From contig NC_080671.1 in the NCBI RefSeq assembly GCF_030247195.1, forward strand, positions 211,328,361 to 211,392,360: a DNA stretch of 64,000 nt, in the 5' to 3' direction. This DNA is from Topomyia yanbarensis. Its lineage: Eukaryota; Arthropoda; Insecta; Diptera; Culicidae. The notes beneath the pieces are model-generated. The model ran no database searches. It was not told the origin of the DNA and saw nothing but the letters and a program-made list of their open reading frames with translations. Below are positions 1-10,774 of this stretch, in pieces. Position 1 is the first letter of the stretch. Each line of letters starts with the position of its first letter. Both the position numbers and the translations under genes were made by a program.

Positions 1-88
1 AAAATAAACTACTTAAAACTACTATATACACCTTAAATCTACTATATACAACTTAACCTACTATTTACACTTAACCTACTATGTACAA
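1..88. repeat. AT-rich tandem repeat, about 19-20 bp unit
   Basis: Four to five imperfect copies of a unit of the form CTACTATATACAACTTAAC follow one another. It is simple tandem DNA and no coding function is visible. The next 80 bases are unremarkable AT-rich sequence. Confidence 0.6.
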
Positions 89-172
89 ATTGCTTATTAA
101 AGCATATTCTGATGTGCGGCATTTTTCCACGAATTTTGTTCTGATATCCTCGATGCTTGAGTCGATTTAGGC

Positions 173-380
173 TTTAAGTAAAACTGTGACACCCATATTT
201 ATAGGTTCTAGCATTAATGTTGATTCGCATTAAAAGTAGTTTTTGAACTTTTTAAACAAGTTTTACATAGCAAACAAGGTATCAATAGCAAGCGTTGAAC
301 GTTTTCCTTTCGATTTATGAAACAAAATTAGTAATTCCTTTCGTAGGAGAAAAGTTATTAGAGTTCAAAGTGTACGTAAC
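173..380 (-). promoter_or_regulatory. Inverted relic of a histone-type promoter region
   Basis: Read on the minus strand this stretch matches the promoter regions at about 1262-1490 and 29775-29990. It has the same TATAAATA box (196-203), the same upstream block with the short form of the GAACGTTTTCC motif, and the same transition into a GTGTCACAG-type leader. Three related promoters, one inverted, suggest a decayed divergent histone-type repeat. No open reading frame follows the box on the minus strand, so it is probably non-functional. The match to the other copies is seen directly; the histone assignment is borrowed from the H1-like tail downstream of the other two. Confidence 0.5.
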
Positions 381-442
381 GCATCCGTTTCGAAAATTTT
401 GAAATGACACCCAGTATAGTAAAGAAAGACGTAAGTCCTACG

Positions 443-762
443 TCAAAACAAGTCGTCATTTGTCCCTTTGGCAATCATGACAAAATCTATTGGGAAATCA
501 TTACTAAAGTTAATGCTCCTTACAAATTTTTGGTCCAATTCACAGGGAACTTGCTGCTCCAATGGAAACCGCGAACAAAAATCCGCATTACCCATTTTTG
601 CAGAAGGCCTGTAGCTGATTTCAAAATGATAAATGGAAAATTCTAGCATATATCTTTGGAGCCTTGTAACGAATATTCAATTCTATCCCTCCTTTCCGAA
701 AATTCCTATCAATGGCTTGTGGTCAGTAAAGGCTATGAAACTTTGCCCGTATAAATATTCAT
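443..762 (-). pseudogene. Ty3/gypsy pol fragment (RNase H end and linker)
   Basis: Minus-strand translation gives the end of a retroviral-type RNase H domain (motif FTDHKPL at about 700-735), then, after stop codons and at least one frame change, a 68-residue open stretch containing SYRPSAKMGNADFCSRFPL. In gypsy pol genes such a peptide marks the end of RNase H just before the integrase zinc-binding region. No LTR, reverse transcriptase core or integrase core is next to it, so this is an isolated decayed fragment. It is not closely similar to either of the larger gypsy elements further along the window. Confidence 0.75.
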
Positions 763-1261
763 GATTTTTTTTGTCGTGAATAACGACTTACCTTTCAATA
801 TAGGGGCCCCTTTTCAAAATTTCAGAAGAAAAATGATGTAAGATTTTGAACGTTTATATCTTTTGTTGTACTGAATGGATTTAATCAATTTCTGCGGCAT
901 TTTGTCGAAAATATTTGTACCAATGTTGTATTCAATTTTGGAATATGTAGGACATTCATTATCAACCGAAAAATAGTGTTTTGAAAAATTATTCGAAAAC
1001 GACTCGGAAAAGTGAAAATTTTCAGCCCATCCCGCACAGAGCCGTTAATATGGTGCAGCAACCGAACAATAAAACATAATAAAATTTTATATATAGGTCA
1101 ACTACATGTTTGTTCCTATGATTTTTCGTATTGGGTTGCTTGACGAGAGCAGTTGGTGGGGGAAAGCCGGCATATTAGTTTTGGTTATGCCATTAGAAGC
1201 CGGACGGAAAGGAAAGGCTCATGCACGCCACGAGAACGAGCGAGAAAACGATAGTAGTGCA

Positions 1262-1530
1262 TATTAGCAAAAGCGTTAAGTTCATTTTGAACCTTAATAA
1301 CTTTTCTTCTACTAAACGGATTGCCAATCTTGTTTCATAAATCGGAAGGAAAACGTTCAACGCTTGCTACCGATACGTTGTTTGCTATATAAAATTTGTT
1401 TAAATAGTTCAAAAACTACTTTAAATGAAAATCAACATTAATGATAAAACCTATAAATAGGGGTGTCGCAGCTTTTCTCAAAGCCAGACGTGTGTAAGAC
1501 GCAGTGCATAACAGACGTGCGTGGTCGTGA
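1262..1530 (+). promoter_or_regulatory. Histone-type promoter with TATA box, copy A
   Basis: A TATAAATA box lies at 1452-1459, followed by a leader beginning about 30 bases later (around CTCAAAGCC). An AT-rich upstream block is shared with copy B and, inverted, with 173-380. It lies immediately upstream of the H1-like pseudogene at 1531-1746, a compact spacing typical of insect histone repeats. I see no start codon opening a long frame, so whether it is functional is doubtful. Confidence 0.5.
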
Positions 1531-1746
1531 GAAGCTGCATCGGACGACCAATCAAATCGGCAACCACCGGAGAGAAGAAAAACGTTGGTGGAGGCGGTGG
1601 CGGTGAGAAGGCCAAACAGCAAAAGGCTAAGAAACGCAGTCACTGAAAAGGCGGTAGTAACTGCCACTAAAAATGCCACCAAAACATCGAAGGCTGCAGC
1701 AAACAAACCAAAGAAGGCCGCCAAACCTGCCAAGAAAGCTGCCTGA
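1531..1746 (+). pseudogene. Histone H1-like C-terminal pseudogene, copy A
   Basis: A 71-codon frame follows a TGA at 1528-1530 and ends at TGA 1744-1746. Its last third is strongly lysine/alanine rich and ends KAAANKPKKAAKPAKKAA, as in the C-terminal tail of linker histone H1. The globular winged-helix domain of H1 (about 75 residues) and a start codon are missing, so only a tail remains. A histone-type 3' stem-loop lies 39 nt after the stop, where a histone mRNA would have it. A basic tail could also come from some ribosomal proteins; the stem-loop favours histone. The minus-strand frame over the same bases (alanine/leucine-rich) is taken to be its shadow. Confidence 0.6.
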
Positions 1747-1785
1747 AGAAGATAAGTAAATTCACGCGTCTCTAATGTTACCGAC

Positions 1786-1801
1786 AGTCCTTTTCAGGAC
1801 T
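1786..1801 (+). terminator. Histone mRNA 3' stem-loop
   Basis: AGTCCT TTTC AGGACT forms a perfect 6-bp stem with a 4-nt UUUC loop, the exact geometry of the metazoan replication-dependent histone 3' end, with U-A closing the loop. It is flanked by ACCGAC upstream and AACAAAATA downstream. In histone genes this element binds SLBP and directs cleavage without polyadenylation. It is identical in copy B (30289-30304). Confidence 0.75.
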
Positions 1802-1989
1802 AACAAAATACTTGTAAAGAATTAGTGGTGCTTATTTTCCGTTAGCGCTGTTAATTGTAGATGGATTTGTGTCATAGTTGTATGCAAACTGTCCTTACGA
1901 TGAATATATAATAGAAAAAGAAATTTATTAGGAAGTTACTTTTATTAATTTGTATAATTAAAAATAAATATATAAGAAAATATTTTTCA

Positions 1990-2340
1990 AATTAATCTGC
2001 AAACACGAAGGTTTTTGCAAATCTTTCCAAGAAAATCAGTGAATGTGGTAAGTCTGCCACTAAGCGAAAGCTACACCAAAACGAATGATGAAAATATTTT
2101 CATTTATCGCACAAAAGGATGGCCTTCCATCTGTATTGAAAAGTCAGCAAATAGGATAGCCTTGATGCAAAGCGTGCTTATTCGGTGTGAGCTGCGAAAG
2201 AGGAAAGATCGTATGTATGTACGCAGTAAAAACAATCGTCGGCAAGGTTTGAATTGTTTCAAAAGATTCTCGTCTTGTATCAACATAATTATCTACAAAC
2301 CGTCCTTATTAGGACGAATGCAAAATGGAAAAGGAATTTA
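1990..2340 (+). repeat. Histone-like relic unit 1, copy A
   Basis: This unit contains the block AAGGTTTTTGCAAAT, a weak promoter-like stretch (CAAATAGG near 2147, then TTCGGTGTGAGC) and a stem-loop at 2301-2316. It recurs in part at 2430-2620 and in copy B at 30505-30840 and 30940-31043, so copy A and copy B each carry two tandem units. Only short frames are present and I recognise no protein. The promoter, short body and stem-loop pattern suggests another histone gene reduced to its ends. Confidence 0.5.
2301..2316 (+). terminator. Histone-like stem-loop, altered loop
   Basis: CGTCCT TATT AGGACG keeps the 6-bp stem, the 4-nt loop size and the U-A closing pair of the histone 3' element, but the loop is UAUU instead of UUUC. 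It is preceded by CAAAC. The equivalent in copy B near 30814-30829 has one stem mismatch. It reads as a decaying histone 3' end. Confidence 0.45.
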
Positions 2341-2429
2341 ATTAGAAAGTTCCTTTTATTAACTAGTATTAAGTTTGCGCTTGTTAATTCTGTACTTTTA
2401 CCAGTGAATCATAAGAAAATGTTTTTCTA

Positions 2430-2620
2430 ATCTACAAACCCGAAGGTTTTTGCAAATCCTTCCAAGAAAATCAGTGAATGTGGCAACTCTGCCACTAAGC
2501 GAAAGCTACACCAAAACGAATGATGAAAATATTTTCATTTATCGCACAAAAGGATGGCCTTCCATCTGCATTGAAAAATCTATAAATAGGAACGCCTTGA
2601 TGCAAACAGTGTTACCACAT
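2430..2620 (+). repeat. Histone-like relic unit 2, copy A (partial)
   Basis: This is a second tandem copy of the unit at 1990-2340, beginning with the same AAGGTTTTTGCAAATCC block and carrying a clean TATAAATA box at 2581-2588. It breaks off after GCAAACAG near 2616, where unrelated AT-rich sequence takes over, so the transcribed part and the stem-loop are lost. Confidence 0.55.
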
Positions 2621-2621
2621 A

Positions 2622-2735
2622 TACAGATTATTCTGTATTTTATAGATTTTTCAAGAGAATCTACGACCAAGATTCTGTATATACAGATTACAGATTTTTT
2701 GCTAAAATACAGATTTTACAGATTTTTAGTGTTCG
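2622..2735. repeat. Short interspersed ACAGATT repeats
   Basis: The motif (T)ACAGATT(T) occurs about seven times, with inverted or related forms such as TTCTGTAT. It is simple repetitive DNA at the point where the relic unit breaks off. Confidence 0.5.
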
Positions 2736-3219
2736 CAGTACCAGGAAAAATTGCTTACAGCTTTTCCGCCGGTTCATCCCCATAAAGCATTTATTAAACT
2801 CCAAAAGAAGAAAATCAGTCAATTTTTTAGAATATGACAATTCAAATCATACAAAATAGTTGGTGGAAAAATAATTGACCGGGTGGAATGGTGCTTTTGA
2901 AAAAGTGGTGGTGATTTATAACAATATATGCGCAATTTAACTGTTATAGACCCAATAAACAGCACATTATCTATATTTTGGCTTTTTGTAGAACCGTTCG
3001 AGGCCTTGTGTTATATAATATTATCACAACTCCATATAAACATTCAACTAAATCGAAAATTGACCAAAGTATCCATTGAATTTTTAAAATTGATGAAATA
3101 TTTAATATATGAAATTTATTTTACAAATGGTTGAAAATCCTTCTAATTTAAAAAATCTAAAGTAAAATGAGTGCTTTGCTCAATTTACGATAGAACTACA
3201 AATAAATAAAACATATAGC
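2736..3219. other. Unassigned AT-rich sequence
   Basis: Only short frames are present. I see no recognisable protein, RNA gene or terminal repeat in this stretch. Confidence 0.5.
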
Positions 3220-3389
3220 ATTGCACAGTGGTCCAGGAAGCGAAATTAGCGGGAAACAGTTGTTCACGCATTCATCTTTAGGTTTAGAGATTTGGTTTCT
3301 TAGAAACATTTATTGTGCGTGACAAACTGCATCATTTGGCTGAAACGGTTTTATGGTGGTCCTTAAAATTTCAAAGTTGTAGACATTGC
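3220..3389 (+). repeat. Dispersed repeat next to the foldback element
   Basis: The segment starting CACAGTGGTCCAGGAAGCG recurs directly at about 10605-10775 and inverted at about 9953-10110. At 3220 and at 10605 it sits immediately before the first arm of the foldback element, so it is either part of a larger composite element or a preferred neighbour. Confidence 0.65.
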
Positions 3390-5709
3390 TTCAAATTATA
3401 GTTCAGAGAGAATGATACTTTCTTATGCAATATTGTAGAACAATCAATTCTGAGTAACTTTGTTGAAGATGCTAACTCTGTATCTCAAACCGTTTTCATT
3501 TTATAGTGAGTTCCATATCATAACTTACGGTGTCTCTCAAAAAAGCAGTTTTCTCCATACAGTTTTGTAATGTGATTTTTCTCACAAAAGTACTCTTCAG
3601 TGTACTTTTAGAGCAAGATTAGATGCAACTTTTGTTTAAGGAAGAAAATTTTTATCTTGTCTGGTTCAAAAGTTATACATAATTTTCACTTAAAAATACT
3701 CCCTTTTCAAATTACGATTTCTCAAATGGGGGCAAACAAAAATTGATAATTTTGATTGCATTTGAAAGGCTGTACTTTTGTCTACAATATATTGAAAAAT
3801 TGGAAAATGCTTTTTTGTCTTTCTCTACCAAATCAAATTTAAGTAAAAGCATTTTTGCGTATACTCCTACAGCGCTCATATTAAAAATATTTGTTTTACG
3901 CGGATTATGTGAATTCCTGTAAAGGCTTTTCAAGGATCACACACATTTGCAGGCTTTTCATATTGCAGATACAGTAATGACCTCCAATCACCAATGACTT
4001 GACCTATAATTTGCTTCCAATCATTGCCAAGATTTCATAAAATCTACACACATTTACAAGCGATTTCGTTCATTTGCAGGAACGTTGCAGGTAGCAGTAT
4101 CATGATCTGCAATCTACTAACCTCAAACCAAAAAACAAATTTGTCCTTCATATAACAGTATTGTTCAAGTAAAAAAATTCTGACATCCTTCTGTTATAAA
4201 AACGCAACAAATAGTTCAACATAGTTTTTAATATTTTTAAATGAAATAAGAGAATCATTCAAGTACTTTAAAACAATTGTCGTAGATTTAGTAGACCACG
4301 GTAACGATTTCCAGTAATACACACACTAGCAGTTATCTTTAAAAGAAGCGCTTATTGTGGTTTTTAAATAATCAAACTAATCCTCTACTACAAAAATTAA
4401 TAGGTATGATCAAAGCTTCATCGACGAAGATGAAAACAGAGAATTGCGCGAATACAACAATTCTTATATACAGTGTGTAAAAAAAATTAAAGACACTCCT
4501 TTATCGTTTCAGTATTTTTGTTTATAGGAAAGATGAGCATACTTTTAAAATTTTACGATTTGTACGATGAGCATACTTTTAAAATTTTTGATTCACCGTT
4601 TCAAAGCCAACAAATAAAAAACTAAATAAGTTAGTCGTCGTAATAAAGTGTGGCAGTCTAGTAGTGGTAATGGGATTAAATAGAAAAGAACGAGGGTGCC
4701 TTTAAATATTTTACATATTGTACCCTTAGGCTTCTTTATGTAGGGGATGCGCTCGTAATAACCGCGTATAAAGATTTCAGTGTATATTTGCATTTTCGAT
4801 GGCTCCATTATGTTTGTTGGTGGTATGGTAGGGTATGGACGTAAGAGGAAAGGGATTCTAGTTTCTATTGCACTCGTATACAAGTTATTTAAAATTACCC
4901 TACCTGCAATATGAAAAGCATACAAATGTATGTGATCCTTGAAAAGTCTTTACAAGAATTCACAGCATCCGCGTAAAACAAATATTTTTTTAATATAAGC
5001 GCTGTAGGAGTATACGCAAAAATGCTTTTACTTAAACTTGATTTGTTTGAGAAAGACAAAAAAGCGTTCTCCAATTTTTCAATACATAGTAGACAAAAGT
5101 ACAGCCTATCAATTGCAATCAAAATTAGGCAATCCATTAGACGTTTGTTTGACAATTCAGCGGTGGGTTCTGTCAACAAGTCTACTCCTGCGAACAGAAA
5201 AACTCGTCCGACAAACAACTTTGTTAGTCCGATTCGTTTGATGTTGGATCGAATCAACGATATTGTCGGACGTCGCACCCCTCGGAGTAACGTCAGAATA
5301 AGTAAACAAGAAATAATCAGCTGATCCGAAACGTCTCATGGATTGCCTAATTATCAATTTTTGTTGCCCCCTTTTGAGTATCGACATTTGAAAAGGGCGT
5401 ATTTTTAAGTGAAAATTATGTATAACTTTTGAACCAGACAAGATAAAATTTTTCTTCGTTGAACAAAAGTTGCATCTAATCATGCTCTAAAAGTGCACTG
5501 AAGAGTACTTTTGTGAGAAAAATCACATTAAAAACTATACGGAGAAAACTGCTTTTTTGAGAAACACCCTAAGTTATGATATGGAACACACTATAAAATG
5601 AAAACGGTTTGAGATATAGAGTTAGCATCTTCAACAAAGTTGCTCGGAATTGATTGTTCTACAATATTGCAGAAGAAAGTATCATTCTCTTTGAACTATA
5701 ATTTGAAAA
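3390..5709. mobile_element. Foldback element, copy 1
   Basis: Long terminal inverted repeats: the sequence at about 3390-3960 is the reverse complement of about 4920-5709, once the MITE inserted in the second arm is ignored. The outer ends are TTCAAATTATAGTTC on the left and its complement on the right. The 950-bp middle has a 110-codon minus-strand frame (4593-4925) of unknown product, which I do not believe is a gene. No transposase is visible. A second copy lies in opposite orientation at 10775-13020. Long-armed, non-coding elements of this shape are classed as foldback elements and can be moved only by a transposase made elsewhere. Confidence 0.8.
5127..5348. mobile_element. 222-bp MITE with AATT target duplication
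   Basis: Terminal inverted repeats start AGGCAATCCATTAGACGTTT on the left; the right end is the near-exact complement. Direct AATT repeats flank it (5123-5126 and 5349-5352). The second foldback copy (near 11340-11365, complement) has the empty site with a single AATT, so boundaries and target duplication are firm. No coding capacity. A 4-bp target duplication excludes a Tc1/mariner (TA) origin; I cannot name the superfamily. Confidence 0.85.
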
Positions 5710-6125
5710 ACGTGTTTAATCCACCTAACAGTGTGATGAGACATTTCTTATAACTCTTATCACTCTTCGGATATTATATCGTTTGAGAGCATTTAGAACT
5801 TGATGCTTCGCGATGTTTTTTATAACACATACTACATGGGATAGTGGCAGGACTCAGAGAATCGCTCAAATCAGCATAGGACAACATCAGTGCTAGAAAT
5901 CTCAAACCAAATCAATGGGAAAGCGAAAAAATGGCCCATAAAATAGACATACCAACGAATTATTGTTAATGCTCTGTTAATAAAATATCTATATTGTGGT
6001 GGGAAAACTGATTTTTCCTAAAGGGGTTATATATTGTACTGAAACAAAAAAAACGATTTTTTTTTGAATCGATCTGAAGTTTATATTTTACTCAAATTTC
6101 CAACGCGACTGTGAACTAAGAAATC
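5710..6125. other. Dispersed repeat sequence, no gene
   Basis: Begins with GTTTAATCCACCTAACAGTG, whose complement resembles the right end of the element at 18640-20265 (AGGTGGATTAAA). The rest holds only short frames. It looks like the end of an older repeat of that family. Confidence 0.45.
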
Positions 6126-6783
6126 AACGCTTTTTCTTGAAAAGGGCGATACTAGCAGTGATACCATTCAAAGAAAATCAACAGTGTATATTTCCAGACT
6201 TGGTTTTATTTCCTATTTAAGAACTATTGTATTTTTTTGCATCCTAGATTGCATGATTCAGTGATCGAAACCCAAAACTTCATAAAGTATTTGAAATTAT
6301 TAAATTAAAATTTGTTTTTGCTATTGAAATTGACAAAATGATAGTATCGGCCCTTTGCCGATTGTTTACTTTTTCGGTCCCATCTATCAGCATTGAAGTA
6401 TCGCCCTTACGTTTTTTTACAATAACTACCGTTTTACACCACCGATTTCGTCCGGGTTTTTTCAATAGAGATCATTGTTACTATTTACAGCTGGTATCAG
6501 TTTGATAATCCTAAAAAATACGAAAATAACAGTTTCGCCTCTAAACTGCTAACAAAAAAAGTATCGCCCTGTTTGTTTGCATGGAGCGTGGAGGGCGAAA
6601 CTTTAAATAAACAAACAAAAATACAGTTTCGCCTGTTGTACTTTTTGCTGTAGTTTAAGAAAGCAATATCGTAGAATCCAAATTTTTAGGTTAATTTCTT
6701 GCGTTTCAAAGCCCTCATTCGCATGTAAGAAAAAAGCCCTATGTTTACATTTGTAAGTATCGCCCTTTTCACAAAAAAGCGTT
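6126..6783. mobile_element. 658-bp non-coding TIR element
   Basis: The left end (6126-6152) and right end (6757-6783) are 27-bp near-perfect inverted repeats containing GAAAAGGGCGATAC and its complement. Between them the TIR core GTATCGCCC and the variant AGTTTCGCC recur several times in both orientations. No transposase frame and no clear target duplication were found. It fits a MITE or other non-autonomous DNA transposon. Confidence 0.7.
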
Positions 6784-7040
6784 GAAATGAAATCGCAGCT
6801 CCTGATATCACGCTATCTCTGAAGTGCATGCGTGCATAGTTCCAAATTTTACTTCGACATCGACTTTTTCTAAAGGTGACTTCCCAGTAGTATCCTTGAT
6901 TTGAATTATTATCGCTAATCCTAATGCAAAAGAACAAATAAAAACCTCACGAAAACGAACCGTTTGGGAAAATCATCATCATTACTGGAATTTTCATTTT
7001 CACGAAACTTTTCGATAACCTTCCGTCACTTGCGTTAATG
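6784..7040. other. Short spacer, no feature
   Basis: A minus-strand frame of about 80 codons overlaps the end of the preceding element but matches nothing I recognise. No repeat structure is seen in the spacer itself. Confidence 0.4.
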
Positions 7041-8260
7041 CACTGTGTGCACAGTAGGGTGACAGGAAAAAAATGACCCCTATCGGCCCACCTCTGCGTC
7101 GATTCCTAGTCCCACCAGGAGTACTTGCACCAAATTTGAAGCAAATCGGACAAGTCTAACTACCGGACCAACGGACCTGAAGTTTGTATGGGAATTTTCA
7201 ATAATTTACATGGAGAAAACCCACCAGCACGCATTTTCGCCGCTAGGTGGCACTGTATGCATCGTATTATCACTGTAAGTGAAAATAAGAAGGATAATTG
7301 AATTGTCTACAACTTAGTCGAAGACTGCAAGTAAATCCGACTTTGTTAAAAGAAGTTATTAAACTTTTAACGAAGTGATGTCTTAGTCAGTTTTGCATGG
7401 GGCCTGATAGTGCATGGTTGTGTATCAGTACTCGATTCACACGAACTAAACATTTTTGTGAAATAATCGTTAGGTTTAGCTCAATGGTATGTTCAGAAGA
7501 ATTATAGTAAATAACACGAGTCATGCCTTGATTAGAAAATTTTAGTTCCACCTGTTACCGCATAGAGGGCGCCAACACTAACTTTTCAACGGAGAGAGAT
7601 AGAAATTTGGTGTCTTCTACAAAGTTATAGAACAGGCATTTTTCAGTATTTCTTCTGAACATCTATCTCTCTTCTATCTTCTACATCCACTCTATCTCTC
7701 TTCTATGAAAAGTTAGTAGTGGCGCCCTCTATGCGGTCACAGGTGGAACTAAAATTTTCTAACCAAAACATAACTCGTATTATTTACTATAATTCTTGTA
7801 AACATACTATTCCGCTAAATCTAACCATTATTTCACATAAATATATAGTTCGCGGGACTCGAGTACTGATACATAACCATGCACTGCTAGGCCCCATGCA
7901 AAACTGACTCAGACATCACTTCGTTAAAAGTTTAATAACTTCTTTTAACATAGCCGGATTTACTAGCAGTCTTCAACTAAGTTGTAGATAATTAAAATAT
8001 CTTTCTTATTTTCACTTACAGTGATAATACGATGTATACAGTGCCCCCTAGCGGCGAAAATACGATCTAGTGAGTTTTCTTCATGTAAATTGTTGAAAAA
8101 TCCAATATAAACTTCAGGCACGTTGGTCCGGTATTTAGACTTGTCCGATTTGCTTCAAATTTGGTACAAGTACTCCTGGTGGGACTAGGAATCGACTCAG
8201 GGGTGGGCCGATTGAGTTTTCAAAAAATCATCATTTTTCTGGGCAGCCTAGTGCACAGTG
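7041..8260. mobile_element. 1.2-kb palindromic element
   Basis: Two arms of about 565 bp (7041-7607 and 7693-8260) are reverse complements of one another with scattered mismatches and small indels, around a loop of about 85 bp rich in ATCTCTCTTCTAT. Outer ends are CACTGTGTGCACAGTAGGGT and its degenerate complement. No protein is encoded. Transcription would give a hairpin RNA more than 500 bp long. Confidence 0.8.
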
Positions 8261-9724
8261 CTCTAAAAATCTAGCGAAATCGTCTTAGGGCACCAGCGGG
8301 TCTGTAAAGAATACTAAATATTAATTTCTATTCCATAATTTTCAGTTCAGCAATTCGAGAGATCGTGCTTACCGCAAGCCATGAAAAATAGACTACGTTG
8401 TGAAGCGATGGTCACTCTTTATTAAAAAATCACGGTTGAATAAAAAATAAAACTTAAAAAATTTCAAATAGTTTATAATTTTCACAAACTTATTAGGAAA
8501 AATTGTTTAATAAGCTTTCGTAATATTGTGTAGGAAAAAAGCTGAAAATTTGAAAATAAATCTGAGGATTATGATTGATTACTCTGGAATTTTCTATTGG
8601 AATGTTTTCAGGCAGGAATTTGATATTGATGCTATTAGACAACTGTGAAATCAAGACCAATAGATCAGTTACATATCAGGACCCCATTCCGACAATTTAT
8701 CAAAAGTCCTCATGATGTTTACAACAACAGGTTATCAATCTACGGATCAGATAATGTAATATTGAATTAAATCAGTTTGCATCAATAAATTTTCAACTCC
8801 AATCCAATTTTTTTTTTGGTTGTGGTGGCGGGGGGGGGGGCTGTACGGTGTTAAACCCCAAAACCTTCTCTTGGCTACGCCGTTGCTTGGAGTTATTTAT
8901 TTCGCTTTTCATTTTCCGAAAGGTTTCAGATCGATCCGATGGTCATAAGTTAGAAAAAGTGCAGTCAGAAGGTTCGCATAAATGAACATTTTTGCACTGA
9001 TAAGTTATCAAGTTCCTTCCAGACAACTTGGAAGTGTTCGGTGATTATTTCTAGCGGTTGTAGATAGAAAAATGAAATACAAAATTCGATTTATCGAAAT
9101 AATGTTTGGCTTATTTCAATGGATTATTGAACAATAAATAGGCGACGAAGAGTAATCAACAAACAACAAGCCATAACTTTTAAAGTATTCAAAATAGATA
9201 TTTGAAGTCTTCAGTAAAGTTATTCGCAAAAGTAAGAGCTACAATTTTGCTGAAGGCATCATTTCGATATAATCACTTCCAAGAAAATTTGTGAAAATAT
9301 CTCACTCATAGGGGGATTAATCAGCAAAAGCACAATACCAAAAGAAAGGGCATATTACCTATATTAAATTCTCCGAAGATACTATTGACCTAAAATAATC
9401 CGTTTTGGCGTTAATAATAGATTACATGTTTTTGGTCATATTTCTGGCAATGGGAAATGATAAAAATCTTTCGTCCGCATTTAATGTTAAATATCTCTTT
9501 TGATAATAGTCCGATTTCAACAATCTATAGCTTGTTCGAAAGGTATTCGTTAAAGCTGTCTAAAAAAATATAAATTGGTAATCTATATTGTCAATTCCGG
9601 CAGATAATTTAAAAAAACTGCAAAAAACGCCATTTTTACGCATTCAAACATTTATATCTTAAAAACTAAACATCAGAATCAAAAACAAATTAATAGCGTT
9701 CATACTGTTTTTTAGTTCTTTCAT
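8261..9724. other. Intergenic repeats, no gene
   Basis: No long frame and no recognisable domain on either strand. A run of 11 G at about 8830-8840 stands out from the AT-rich surroundings. Parts of 8880-9720 have the AT-rich character of dispersed insect repeats. Confidence 0.5.
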
Positions 9725-9952
9725 TTAAAATTGGTTTGGATAAGATCGGTTCAGCCATTGCTGAGAAACACGAATGAGAATTTGTCCGTTACATACACAC
9801 ACACACAGACACACACACACACACACACAGACATTGTCCCAAATCGTCGAGCTGAGTCGATTGGTATATAAGACTCGGCCCTCCGGGCCTCGGAAAAAAT
9901 CTTGAAAGTTTGAGCGAATTCTATACATTTCTTTTATAAGAAATGTAACAAT
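9725..9952 (-). repeat. Dispersed repeat with (CA)n tract
   Basis: A (CA)n tract at 9791-9830 is followed by GACTCGGCCCTCCGGGCCTCGG. The same layout, microsatellite next to CGGAGGGCCGAGT, occurs at 18690-18820 in the element at 18640, so the two are related families. The minus-strand frame over it is a product of the repeat. Confidence 0.55.

Positions 9953-10774
<822 letters not shown>

Larger units (their letters stand above)
768..2529. repeat. Segmental duplication, copy A (unsplit)
   Basis: The whole segment recurs at 18297-31043 (copy B). Homology starts at the GTCGTGA block near 768, passes through the histone-like relics and stops at GAATGATGAAAA near 2529. In copy B it is split at the position matching 1110-1112 by a 1.6-kb element and at the position matching about 1192 by an LTR retrotransposon. 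Copy A therefore records the empty state of both target sites. Nucleotide identity looks high by eye, with scattered substitutions and small indels. Confidence 0.85.

Noticed and set aside
1416..1733. Minus-strand alanine/leucine-rich frame (also 29928-30236)
   Set aside because: It is the antisense shadow of the lysine/alanine-rich H1-like tail.
4593..4925. 110-codon frame repeated at 11548-11880
   Set aside because: It is shared only because the foldback element is duplicated. The three differences seen all change the residue, and no known motif is present, so there is no sign of selection on a protein.
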